Source: Flavobacteriaceae bacterium (GTDB taxonomy: Bacteria; Bacteroidota; Bacteroidia; Flavobacteriales; Flavobacteriaceae). From it: a stretch of 64,000 nt of DNA. The stretch spans positions 558,001 through 622,000 of the forward strand of contig JAGYJF010000003.1 of NCBI GenBank assembly GCA_018402135.1, in the 5' to 3' direction. A program made the position numbers and the translations under genes. Below are positions 30,399 to 38,408 of the stretch, in pieces. The notes under the pieces were generated by a model, which saw only the letters and a list, made by a program, of their open reading frames with translations, had not been told where the DNA came from and made no database searches. Numbering within the stretch: the first letter of the stretch is position 1; each line of letters begins with the position of its first letter.

Positions 30399-30427
30399 TA
30401 ATCAATTCAAACTTATAAATTAATAAC

Positions 30428-30808
30428 ATGAAAATACCTTCAGAATTAAAGTACACCAAAGACCATGAGTGGGTAAAAATTGATGGTGATATCGCAACCG
30501 TTGGAATTACTGATTTTGCTCAAAGTGAATTAGGTGATATTGTGTACGTAGAAGTAGAAACTTTAGACGAAACACTTGGTGTAGAAGATGTGTTTGGTAC
30601 TGTAGAAGCAGTGAAAACTGTTTCTGATTTATTTTCACCTTTATCGGGTGAAATTGTTGAATTTAATGAAGCCCTGCAAGATGAACCAGAAAAGGTTAAT
30701 ACCGATCCTTATGGCGAAGGTTGGATGGTGAAAATTAGGTTTACAGAGCCATCTGAAATTGAAAATCTTTTAAGTTCAGATGATTATAAAGCTCTTATCA
30801 ACGCTTAG
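30428..30808 (+). CDS. gcvH: Glycine cleavage system H protein
   Basis: The H protein carries a lipoyl group that shuttles the methylamine intermediate between the P, T and L proteins of glycine cleavage. The 126-residue sequence has the standard lipoyl domain, with the modified lysine at residue 63 in GTVEAVKTVSDLFSP. The start KIPSELKYTKDHEWV and GEGWMVKI near the end are typical. The other gcv genes are not in this window. The 3' end overlaps the next gene by 29 bases. Confidence 0.97.
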   Translation: MKIPSELKYTKDHEWVKIDGDIATVGITDFAQSELGDIVYVEVETLDETLGVEDVFGTVEAVKTVSDLFSPLSGEIVEFNEALQDEPEKVNTDPYGEGWMVKIRFTEPSEIENLLSSDDYKALINA

Positions 30809-31163
30809 ACATTACGCATTATTTTTAGTTGTTTTTTATATCATTTCAATAACCATTCTAAGTTTAATTAACCTAGATAATCTGCCTGAGATTGGGTCAG
30901 GTCATGACGATAAGTTATATCACGCAACAGCCTATTTTGTGTTTGTTATTTTAAGTTTTAATTACTTAAAGAAAATTGGAGTGAAAAAAGCGGTGCCTAT
31001 TGCAATGATTTTTTCAGTTTTCTATGGCATAATTATTGAAGTACTTCAGCATGCGCTCAATACCAATCGCACTTTTGATGTTCTGGATATTGCAGCCAAC
31101 ACAATTGGAGTGATTCTGGGTTATTTTATAATTCAGTACCTCAATAAATTGAAGTTAAATTAA
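30780..31163 (+). CDS. VanZ-like membrane protein
   Basis: The 127-residue protein has four hydrophobic segments and the VanZ-family pattern: GHDDKLYHATAYFVFVIL in helix 2, then FYGIIIEVLQ followed by RTFDVLDIAANTIGVILG. VanZ-like proteins are small membrane proteins; the prototype gives low-level teicoplanin resistance, but the role of chromosomal homologues is unknown. The ATG at 30780 overlaps the end of gcvH by 29 bases and no shorter ATG start keeps the first helix, so translation is probably coupled to gcvH. Confidence 0.85.
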   Translation: MIIKLLSTLRHYALFLVVFYIISITILSLINLDNLPEIGSGHDDKLYHATAYFVFVILSFNYLKKIGVKKAVPIAMIFSVFYGIIIEVLQHALNTNRTFDVLDIAANTIGVILGYFIIQYLNKLKLN

Positions 31164-31232
31164 AAATAAGACTTGTTTTTGTAATAATTAATTGGTTATT
31201 TTAGCAATCTTATTTCAAACAATTATTTTAAA

Positions 31233-31955
31233 ATGGAGCCGAAAAAAAACCCTAAAGCCGACATTAGCCGTAATAGCTCAATCTACTTTGCTGTAGGATT
31301 GGTACTTGTATTGCTAATTACTTACGGAGCGATTAATTTTAAAACTTATGATAAATCTGCAATTGATATTGGTTTATTAGATTTAGGTGATGAAATTGAA
31401 GAAGAAATTCCAATTACAGAACCATTAATTACACCACCACCCCCACCACCACCACCAGCTGCTCCAGAAGAAATTGAAGTTGTAGAAGACGACGAAGAGA
31501 TCGAAGAAACTGTCATAGAATCTACTGAAACAGAAATGGATACTAAGATTGTAGAAGTACAAGATGTTGTTGTGGATGAAGTAGAAGAAGACATTGAAGT
31601 ACCTTTTGCGGTGATTGAGAATGTTCCAGTATTTCCAGGATGTGAAGGCAAAACAGGAAACGATGCTAAAAAACAATGTATGTCAGAAAAAATAACTCAG
31701 TTTGTAAATAAGAATTTTAATACTGAGTTGGCTGGTGATCTTGGATTATCAGGACGTCAGAGAATTAATGTGGTATTCAAAATTGATAAAACAGGTAATA
31801 TTGTTGGTGTTAAAGCAAGAGCACCGCATCCCGGATTAGAAAAAGAAGCACAACGCGTAATAGGTAAATTACCTAAAATGCAGCCAGGAAAACAGAGAGG
31901 TAAAGCGGTAACCGTGCAGTATGCCTTACCAATTATCTTCCAAGTAATGGATTAA
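31233..31955 (+). CDS. TonB-family energy transducer protein (first copy)
   Basis: TonB-type proteins link the proton-motive force at the inner membrane to outer-membrane transporters. This 240-residue protein has a cytoplasmic start, one membrane anchor (about 16-34), a periplasmic linker with eight consecutive prolines (68-75) and a very acidic stretch, then a C-terminal TonB-like domain (about 131-239). That domain contains VPVFPGCEGK, INVVFKIDKTGNIVGVKARA and a late LPKMQPGKQRGKAV. It has two cysteines, 137 and 149, at the start of the domain, a pattern kept in the next two genes. ExbB/ExbD are not in the window. A terminator follows. Confidence 0.88.
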   Translation: MEPKKNPKADISRNSSIYFAVGLVLVLLITYGAINFKTYDKSAIDIGLLDLGDEIEEEIPITEPLITPPPPPPPPAAPEEIEVVEDDEEIEETVIESTETEMDTKIVEVQDVVVDEVEEDIEVPFAVIENVPVFPGCEGKTGNDAKKQCMSEKITQFVNKNFNTELAGDLGLSGRQRINVVFKIDKTGNIVGVKARAPHPGLEKEAQRVIGKLPKMQPGKQRGKAVTVQYALPIIFQVMD

Positions 31956-31976
31956 TCATGCTTATAATGGATATAT

Positions 31977-32005
31977 AAAAAGACCGTTTTGTAACGGTCT
32001 TTTTT
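31977..32005 (+). terminator. Intrinsic terminator after the first tonB-like gene
   Basis: AGACCGTT (31981-31988) pairs with AACGGTCT (31993-32000) across a TTGT loop, extended by flanking A and T runs. It separates the two tonB-like genes into different transcripts. Confidence 0.88.
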
Positions 32006-32060
32006 ATTTGGTATACTTCTTGGTTGTTTAAAATTCTATTAATCTTTTAAACACGTTATC

Positions 32061-32849
32061 ATGAAAGTTCCAAAATCAAACTCCAATCTTTCTTTCCTAA
32101 AAATTCAAGAAACTAAAAGGGACAACAGTCCAAACTTTAAAAAAGAAACCACCTTGTATTTTCAAATTGGTTTAATTATTTGTTTGTTGATGTCCTATTT
32201 CGCCTTAGAGCACACAACCACAACTTCTAAAATTGAATTGGTAACATTGAGTCCAACGCTCGATAACCATGAAGCAGCCCCCGATCCATTTATAATTTAC
32301 AAAGAACCTGAACCTGTGCTCCATGAACCAAAGCAACCACAAAACCCAGTTGTTTTAAGTCAAAATATTACCAAGCTTGATAATAAATCTGAACAGATTG
32401 AATCTAAAATCATTGAAAACCACACCACAGACGACCACAAGTATTTAAATCCAGACAGTGTTATAGTATACGTTGTTCCAGATGACATCACTATTCCTGA
32501 AGCATTTGTGCATAAAGTTCCAATGTTTCCTGGTTGTGAAAAATCTAGAACAAACGAAGAAAGCAAAAGATGTTTTTCAGATAAACTCGGCAAATTAATA
32601 CAAAGACATTTTAATACAGGCATAGGAGAGGAATACGGATTATCTGGTAAACAAAATATTGGTGTGCAATTTAAAATAGATACCAATGGCAATGTTACTG
32701 AAATAAAAACCAGAGCGCCACATCCCGAATTAGAAAAGGAAGCGCGACGGGTATTACATAAAATACCCAAGATGCAACCCGGGGAGCAAAATAACAAACC
32801 CGTAAATGTTCAGTATGCTTTGCCCATAAACTTTGTAATTCAGCAATAA
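32061..32849 (+). CDS. TonB-family protein (second, diverged copy)
   Basis: A 262-residue paralogue of the preceding gene: a short cytoplasmic start, one membrane segment (about 32-50), a periplasmic linker with little proline, and a C-terminal TonB-like domain from about residue 152. VPMFPGCEKSR, FKIDTNGNVTEIKTRAPHPE and IPKMQPGEQ align residue for residue with the first copy, and the two cysteines (159, 171) keep the same spacing. The linker and N-terminus have diverged, so this is an older duplication. Its partner receptor is unknown. It lies upstream of the RemB-like gene, whose N-terminus carries a related domain. Confidence 0.85.
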   Translation: MKVPKSNSNLSFLKIQETKRDNSPNFKKETTLYFQIGLIICLLMSYFALEHTTTTSKIELVTLSPTLDNHEAAPDPFIIYKEPEPVLHEPKQPQNPVVLSQNITKLDNKSEQIESKIIENHTTDDHKYLNPDSVIVYVVPDDITIPEAFVHKVPMFPGCEKSRTNEESKRCFSDKLGKLIQRHFNTGIGEEYGLSGKQNIGVQFKIDTNGNVTEIKTRAPHPELEKEARRVLHKIPKMQPGEQNNKPVNVQYALPINFVIQQ

Positions 32850-32885
32850 ATATAAATAGGATTTGAGGCGAGTTTTATGCCTCTT

Positions 32886-32944
32886 AAAATGGTGTTACCT
32901 CAAAATGGTCTATGGTTTTAGTTTCTGAAATTATGGGCCATTTT
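32886..32944. repeat. Intergenic AAAATGG repeats facing CCATTTT
   Basis: Two copies of AAAATGG (32886-32892 and 32902-32908) can each pair with CCATTTT at 32938-32944. GAGGC/GCCTC upstream (about 32866-32884) forms a further small hairpin. It lies between the second tonB-like gene and the RemB-like gene and could be a weak terminator or an RNA structure. Confidence is low. Confidence 0.35.
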
Positions 32945-33022
32945 CATGTTTAATAAGTGAATAGTATTTAAGTATTTTGAAAAAGTGCTATCTTTCCGCC
33001 ATCTTTATTAGATTGAGTATTC

Positions 33023-35146
33023 ATGACAAAATATATAGTTTTTCTTCTAATTTTCATTCAAATTTCGGTTTATGGTCAAAATCAAGATTTTTTGGAAAAA
33101 CCACCAGTTTTTGAAAACTGTTCAGGCCAACCATTTCAAAATTTAAAACAGTGTTTTAAAACTGCTCTAAATAAATATATTTTTGAGAATTTCGTAGTTC
33201 CAGAGATTGTTGAAGAAAACAGCTATCGCGGCAGTGTAAAAGTGTTGTTTGAAGTTGACAAAGAAGGTAGTTTTTCAGTACTCTACATCGATGCTATTTA
33301 TGATGAACTCAAAACCGAAACAAGCCGTGTTTTTGAGTTGCTCCCACAAATTACGCCAGGGACTTATAACGGAAATCCCACTTTTTATCAGTACTCCGTT
33401 GTTATTAACATTCCACTTACCAATTTTTTGGATTTTGAAAGTAATATATCCAAATCAGCCGATTCCATTCCTTTAAAAGTAAATCGTTTTTACGATTTAA
33501 ACCAAGCATCGCTTAACGAATTTGATGCAGTTAAGGATAGTTTGGTGCCCTTCCAAAATAAAGAATATTCAAGTCAGCTAAATATTCCTTTTACCCATAG
33601 TTATTATGCGCGATTCGATGCCCAAATGAATGCCGTAGGCACAAATAGTCACACAGCATCTAAACCTTTCATATATACAGATGTTCAGCCTTATTACAAT
33701 ATAGAAACTGAAAAAAATGCATTGGCCAAGGATAAGTCAACTTGGTTAGGCAGAAAATTTTGGAATGAACATTTGGTGCAAGTCCAAGGTGAAGATTACT
33801 GGTTTACAGTAGACCCTATTTTTGATTTGCAGGTAGGTAAAGATACCGAGGCCGATTTCAATTCAACTTACAACAATACACGCGGGGTTTTAATTCAGGG
33901 TGGTTTAGGGAAAAAATTTAATTTTTACACGACTGTTTTCGAAAGTCAAGGTCGGTTTGCCCAATATTTTAATGAGTATTCCGAAAGTTTAAGAGCGTTT
34001 GGTCCAGATCCCGCCATTATTCCAGGAAGAGGAATTGCCAAAAGGTTTAAAACAGATTCTTACGATTATCCGGTGGCAGAGGCATATTTATCGTATTCTC
34101 CAACCGATTTTTTAAACGTGCAATTTGGTTATGGCAAAAATTTTATCGGCGATGGTTACCGTTCATTATTGTTGAGTGATGTTTCTAGTCCACACCCATT
34201 TTTAAAAATTAATACCAAATTTTGGAAAATTAAATACACCAATACCTGGATGTGGCTTAACGACGTTCGACCCGAGGTAGTTGAAGATGGTGCCTTTCTA
34301 AATAAATACATGGCGAACCATTATTTAAGTTGGAATGTTTCTAAACGTCTAAATATTGGCTTATTCGAGTCTGTGATTTGGGATAACAGTAATGGCAGGG
34401 GCTTTGATGTTAATTATCTAAACCCTATCATTTTTTACCGCGCAATTGAATTTGCAACAGGTCAAGCGGCTGGCAATGCTATTATTGGACTTTCGGGCAA
34501 GTATAAATGGAATAATTCATTTAATATTTATGGACAATTTATATTAGACGAATTTTCATTAGATGATGTTACTGCGGGAAATAAAAGCTGGAAAAACAAA
34601 TTTGGTTACCAACTGGGCGTAAAATATTTTAACGCCTTTAAGGTTGATAATTTATTACTTCAGTTTGAGTATAATCAAGTGCGACCTTATACCTATTCAC
34701 ATAATACTATTGTACTCAACTACGCACATAACAATCAACCCATGGCACATTTATGGGGTGCTAATTTTAGAGAGGCAATTGTTATTGGTCGTTATAACTA
34801 CGGCCGTTTGTTTGCCGATGCCAAATTCATTATAGGTGAACGCGGTTTTGATTTTAACACGGAAGAGGATAGTTTCAATTATGGCGGCAATATTTTTAGA
34901 ACTGAAAATGATAGAGTAGGAAATACCAATATTAGAGTAGCACAAGGTAATACCACTGCTGTTTTTCATGCAGAACTTCAAACGGGTTATATTTTAAATC
35001 CAGCCAGCAACCTAAGATTATTTACCAATATTAGTTACAGAAATTTTGATCCTCAAGTGGCAACATCTTCAACAGTAAAGAGTAATACTTTATGGTTGAG
35101 CTTAGGCGTTAGAACCGATTTGTTTAATTGGCATATTGACTTTTAA
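33023..35146 (+). CDS. remB: Probable RemB-type gliding-related outer-membrane protein
   Basis: The 707-residue protein starts with a signal peptide ending at VYGQ. Residues of about 27-130 resemble a TonB C-terminal domain (PPVFENC at 27-33, Cys44, VKVLFEVDKEGSF). The remaining 550 or so residues are rich in alternating aromatic strands (WLGRKFWNEHLVQV, FLNVQFGYGKNFIGDGYRS, LWLSLGVRTDLFNWHIDF), consistent with an outer-membrane barrel. The size, layout and position next to haem O synthase agree with the flavobacterial RemB family, reported to contribute to gliding in F. johnsoniae. The name is from memory of that family and needs a profile search; the exported beta-rich nature is visible directly. 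Confidence 0.6.
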   Translation: MTKYIVFLLIFIQISVYGQNQDFLEKPPVFENCSGQPFQNLKQCFKTALNKYIFENFVVPEIVEENSYRGSVKVLFEVDKEGSFSVLYIDAIYDELKTETSRVFELLPQITPGTYNGNPTFYQYSVVINIPLTNFLDFESNISKSADSIPLKVNRFYDLNQASLNEFDAVKDSLVPFQNKEYSSQLNIPFTHSYYARFDAQMNAVGTNSHTASKPFIYTDVQPYYNIETEKNALAKDKSTWLGRKFWNEHLVQVQGEDYWFTVDPIFDLQVGKDTEADFNSTYNNTRGVLIQGGLGKKFNFYTTVFESQGRFAQYFNEYSESLRAFGPDPAIIPGRGIAKRFKTDSYDYPVAEAYLSYSPTDFLNVQFGYGKNFIGDGYRSLLLSDVSSPHPFLKINTKFWKIKYTNTWMWLNDVRPEVVEDGAFLNKYMANHYLSWNVSKRLNIGLFESVIWDNSNGRGFDVNYLNPIIFYRAIEFATGQAAGNAIIGLSGKYKWNNSFNIYGQFILDEFSLDDVTAGNKSWKNKFGYQLGVKYFNAFKVDNLLLQFEYNQVRPYTYSHNTIVLNYAHNNQPMAHLWGANFREAIVIGRYNYGRLFADAKFIIGERGFDFNTEEDSFNYGGNIFRTENDRVGNTNIRVAQGNTTAVFHAELQTGYILNPASNLRLFTNISYRNFDPQVATSSTVKSNTLWLSLGVRTDLFNWHIDF

Positions 35147-35162
35147 TTAACACAAGTTAGGA

Positions 35163-35193
35163 TTGGTCATATTTAAATTTCAGAGTATCTTTG
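35163..35193 (+). promoter_or_regulatory. Promoter for the haem O synthase gene
   Basis: TTG at 35163-35165 and TATCTTTG at 35186-35193 are separated by 20 bases, a good Bacteroidota promoter. The start codon lies 20 bases downstream. Confidence 0.65.
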
Positions 35194-35213
35194 CACTTTC
35201 TTTTTAAGGCTTA

Positions 35214-36116
35214 ATGCAAAACATGTTGAGTACCGCAAAAACTACCATTTCAATAACTTCAGTTGTTTCTGATTTTAAGGAAATTACTAAGATGAGACTT
35301 TCACTAAGTGTGGTTTTTTCTTCTGTTGCAGGCTATTTACTGGGTGCTATTTCCGTTGATATTCCAACTATTATGTTATTGTGCTTTGGCGGCTATTTTA
35401 TGGTTGGTGCTTCTAATGCTTACAACCAAATCATTGAACGTGATTTAGACGCTTTAATGAATAGAACTAAAAACAGACCAATTCCAGCAGGCAGAATGCA
35501 GGTATCTACCGCATTTATTATAGCGGTGACATTTACGGTATTAGGAATTGTTTCGTTATACATTATTAATCCACGTACTGCAATGTACGGTGCCATCAGT
35601 ATATTTCTTTATACAAGTGTCTATACACCATTAAAAACAAAAACTCCTTTTGCGGTGTTTGTAGGTGCCATTCCAGGTGCCATACCATTTATGTTAGGTT
35701 GGGTGGCTGCAAGAAATGAATTTGGTATTGAACCAGGCACGCTGTTTGCCCTGCAGTTTTTTTGGCAATTCCCTCATTTTTGGGCTATTGGTTGGTTTTT
35801 ATTTGATGATTATAAGAGAGGTGGTTTTCATATGTTACCAACCAAAAAACGAGATAAAGGAACTGCCTTGCAAATAATAGCTTATACGGTTTGGACAATT
35901 ATTGTGTCTGTATTACCTGCTTTTGGCATAACGGGTGATTTAAAATTATCGGTTGTTGCTGCCATTGTGGTTCTGGCTTTTGGATTAATCATGTTGTATT
36001 ATGCCTTTGAGTTGTTTACAAAACGCAGTTCGAAAGCTGCAAAAGAATTAATGTTGGCTAGTGTATTATACATTACACTAGTGCAAATTGTTTATGTTAT
36101 TGATAAGTTTATATAA
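35214..36116 (+). CDS. ctaB: Protoheme IX farnesyltransferase (haem O synthase)
   Basis: CtaB/CyoE attaches a farnesyl group to haem b to give haem O, the precursor of haem A in the aa3 oxidase. The 300-residue protein is a UbiA-type membrane prenyltransferase. The first Asp-rich motif is NAYNQIIERDLDALMNRTKN (prenyl-diphosphate/Mg binding), followed by RPIPAGRM, and the second conserved segment is FFWQFPHFWAIGWFLFDDYK. About nine helices are present. An alternative start at 35223 (MLSTAK) is possible. It opens the cluster supplying the remaining oxidase subunits and maturation factors. Confidence 0.96.
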   Translation: MQNMLSTAKTTISITSVVSDFKEITKMRLSLSVVFSSVAGYLLGAISVDIPTIMLLCFGGYFMVGASNAYNQIIERDLDALMNRTKNRPIPAGRMQVSTAFIIAVTFTVLGIVSLYIINPRTAMYGAISIFLYTSVYTPLKTKTPFAVFVGAIPGAIPFMLGWVAARNEFGIEPGTLFALQFFWQFPHFWAIGWFLFDDYKRGGFHMLPTKKRDKGTALQIIAYTVWTIIVSVLPAFGITGDLKLSVVAAIVVLAFGLIMLYYAFELFTKRSSKAAKELMLASVLYITLVQIVYVIDKFI

Positions 36117-36118
36117 TT

Positions 36119-36700
36119 ATGGATTTAACCCAAGGTACAGATCAAGAAAAAAATAGCAGAGCTAAAAAAATGATGCTCTGGTTTGGGATTGGCTCGCTCA
36201 TCATGTCTTTTGCAGGATGGACTAGTGCTTTTATTGTAAGTAGTACAAGAAAAGACTGGTTGACCGATTTTAAATTACCGGACCCGTTTTTAGTTAGTGT
36301 TTTTGTTATCATAATAAGTAGTATAGCATTAATTTTAGCGAAGCGTGCATTAAAAAATAACAATAAACAAATGACTTCGGTTTGGTTAGTGATTGCATTT
36401 ACTTTAGGAATCTATTTTATAGTGAATCAGTTTACTGGTTTTTCTGAAATAGTTGCACAAGGTTATAATTTCACGGGTCCTACGAGTAACGTTACTATGT
36501 CGTACATTTTTTTAATTGCGTTTGTACACATTGTGCACGTTGCCGTTGGTCTATTGTGCTTATTAGTAGTGCTTATTAATCTTTTCAGAAATAAATATTC
36601 ATCTAATAATATGTTAGGATTTGAACTGGCTTCATCTTTTTGGCACTTTGTTGATATACTTTGGGTTTACCTCTTTTTCTTTTTGTATTTTATGAAGTAA
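36119..36700 (+). CDS. Cytochrome c oxidase subunit III, short copy
   Basis: The 193-residue protein has five hydrophobic segments and ends in the subunit III signature ASSFWHFVDILWVYLFFFLYF. FVHIVHVAVGLLCLL in the middle is also typical of the family. Subunit III stabilises the catalytic core. The gene starts two bases after ctaB, implying coupled translation. It is followed by a second, longer subunit III gene; such pairs occur in other flavobacterial oxidase clusters, so they may occupy distinct positions in one complex. Confidence 0.9.
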   Translation: MDLTQGTDQEKNSRAKKMMLWFGIGSLIMSFAGWTSAFIVSSTRKDWLTDFKLPDPFLVSVFVIIISSIALILAKRALKNNNKQMTSVWLVIAFTLGIYFIVNQFTGFSEIVAQGYNFTGPTSNVTMSYIFLIAFVHIVHVAVGLLCLLVVLINLFRNKYSSNNMLGFELASSFWHFVDILWVYLFFFLYFMK

Positions 36701-36796
36701 TTTTCAACTGTTTCATTATCAAAATTAAATTTTATTAAGCCTTATTTAGATTATTTAAAATTAGATTAGGATGTTTCTATAAATAAATTAAATCCT

Positions 36797-36804
36797 TATT
36801 TTTG
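36797..36804 (+). promoter_or_regulatory. Possible -7 promoter box for the long subunit III gene
   Basis: TATTTTTG matches TANNTTTG and lies 30 bases before the start at 36835, in the 134-base gap between the two subunit III genes. The -33 region is not convincing. Confidence 0.4.
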
Positions 36805-36834
36805 TCAAAAATTTAACGTAAACGGTTTATTTAT

Positions 36835-37833
36835 ATGGATACTTCAGTAGTAACTGGTACACAAGAAAAAGTTTGGGGTGGAGGAAACGAACCACTCAAG
36901 GCAAGTTATGGCAAATTAATGATGTGGTTCTTTATTGTATCTGATGCTTTAACATTTTCAGGATTTTTAGCTGCCTATGGGTTTTCAAGATTCAAATTTA
37001 TTGACTCATGGCCTATTGCTGACGAAGTATTTACCCACGTTCCTTTTCTACACGGTCAAGAGCTACCGATGATTTATGTCGCTTTTATGACTTTTATTTT
37101 GATTATGTCCTCAGTAACGATGGTATTGGCTGTCGATGCTGGTCACAACATGAACAAAACGAAAGTTACTTGGTATATGTTTTTAACCATTATAGGCGGT
37201 GTGATATTTGTTGGTTCGCAAGCATGGGAATGGGCAACATTTATCAAAGGCGATTACGGAGCTGTTCAAACAAAAGGCGGTAACATACTTCAGTTTGGCG
37301 AGTATGTAGACAAAGATGGAGAGCAAGTATTTAAGCGAGTTTCAGTGGCAGATTTTGCTATTGTTGGTGAAAAAGAACGCGTACAAGATAATCGTAAATC
37401 AGGTATATGGTACCGCAGCGAGTCAACAATTCCAAATTATAATGTAGACGAGGTGTATGCTGGTCTAGAGGCCAATTCAAATATTTTAGTAAGAACACAA
37501 ATTATTAACGAAGAAGGAGAAAAAACAGTACTATCAAGAGAAGAATCTTTAAAGTCTATTAAAGAAAACGGTAAAACGGTAGTAGAAGGCGCCAATCTGG
37601 TAGCCAACGAATACGGAACAGCATTGTTTGCCGATTTCTTTTTCTTTATTACAGGCTTTCACGGCTTTCACGTACTGTCTGGAGTTTTGTTAAACATCAT
37701 CATCTTTTTTAATGTTATTCTTGGTACTTACGAGCGAAGAGGTAGTTATGAAATGGTTGAAAAAGTTGGTCTTTATTGGCACTTTGTAGATTTGGTTTGG
37801 GTATTTGTTTTCACATTCTTCTATTTGGTTTAA
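36835..37833 (+). CDS. Cytochrome c oxidase subunit III, long copy with soluble insertion
   Basis: This 332-residue subunit III contains the family's helices (GKLMMWFFIVSDALTFSG at the start, FFFFITGFHGFHVLSGV and VGLYWHFVDLVWVFVFTFFY at the end). An insertion of about 110 mostly hydrophilic residues (about 145-258) lies between the third and fourth helices and has no cysteine. That insertion would lie outside the membrane and could contact alternative complex III or cytochrome c; its role is not evident. Together with the short copy and subunit IV it completes the oxidase encoded at 12.4-15.3 kb. Confidence 0.9.
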   Translation: MDTSVVTGTQEKVWGGGNEPLKASYGKLMMWFFIVSDALTFSGFLAAYGFSRFKFIDSWPIADEVFTHVPFLHGQELPMIYVAFMTFILIMSSVTMVLAVDAGHNMNKTKVTWYMFLTIIGGVIFVGSQAWEWATFIKGDYGAVQTKGGNILQFGEYVDKDGEQVFKRVSVADFAIVGEKERVQDNRKSGIWYRSESTIPNYNVDEVYAGLEANSNILVRTQIINEEGEKTVLSREESLKSIKENGKTVVEGANLVANEYGTALFADFFFFITGFHGFHVLSGVLLNIIIFFNVILGTYERRGSYEMVEKVGLYWHFVDLVWVFVFTFFYLV

Positions 37834-37851
37834 TTCGAATTATTACAAAAT

Positions 37852-38232
37852 ATGGTACACGCACATAAATTAGAAATATTTAGAGGACTTATTAAATTTA
37901 AGTCGAACACACAAAAAATTTGGGGTGTTTTAATCCTATTATCCATAGTAACAGCCGTTGAAGTAGTTTTGGGTATATATAAACCAGCCTCATTAATGAA
38001 TGTGGTTTTAGGCATGAAATTGCTTAATTGGATCTTTATCATTTTAACAATCGTTAAAGCATATTATATTACTTGGGATTTTATGCACATGAGAGATGAA
38101 ACTCCTGGTTTAAGACGCGCCGTGGTTTGGACGGCAGTATTCCTTATTTCTTATCTTATATTTATTTTACTTCAAGAGGGAGGATACGTTTTTGATGTAT
38201 ATTCTGATGAATATATAAAACGCGATTTCTAA
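37852..38232 (+). CDS. Cytochrome c oxidase subunit IV (CyoD/CtaF-like)
   Basis: The 126-residue membrane protein has three hydrophobic segments (IWGVLILLSIVTAVEVVLGI, NWIFIILTIVKAYYITWDFM, AVVWTAVFLISYLIFILLQ). This layout and the motif YYITWDFMHMRDETPGLRR fit the small prokaryotic subunit IV family, which helps assemble or stabilise the CuB site. It begins 18 bases after the long subunit III gene and is followed by a strong terminator, so it ends this transcript. Confidence 0.88.
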   Translation: MVHAHKLEIFRGLIKFKSNTQKIWGVLILLSIVTAVEVVLGIYKPASLMNVVLGMKLLNWIFIILTIVKAYYITWDFMHMRDETPGLRRAVVWTAVFLISYLIFILLQEGGYVFDVYSDEYIKRDF

Positions 38233-38267
38233 AGTAATTTATAAGAATAGTAGTGTTAATCATTCAT

Positions 38268-38298
38268 AAAAAAGACGACTTTCGGTCGTCTTTTTTTT
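38268..38298 (+). terminator. Intrinsic terminator after subunit IV
   Basis: GACGAC (38274-38279) pairs with GTCGTC (38285-38290) across a 5-base loop, flanked by six A on the left and eight T on the right. Confidence 0.9.
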
Positions 38299-38408
38299 AA
38301 TTTTGCATTTAATTAGGAAATTCCTTTCATTAATTATAAAAAGCCGAAGCAACTAACATATTAGCATGGTATTCTTACTGATTGTTAAATGAAAATATTA
38401 AAGGACAA

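Noticed and set aside
31429..31460. CCA-rich tract resembling a microsatellite
   Set aside because: It encodes the eight-proline linker of a TonB-like protein, which accounts for it.
31346..31676. Minus-strand open frames rich in Ser/Thr/Gly or Trp/Phe opposite the first tonB-like gene
   Set aside because: They are low-complexity mirror images of the proline- and acid-rich TonB linker, not genes.
32360..32797. A 145-codon minus-strand frame opposite the second tonB-like gene
   Set aside because: It is antisense to a gene clearly homologous to its neighbour and has no recognisable domain or start context.
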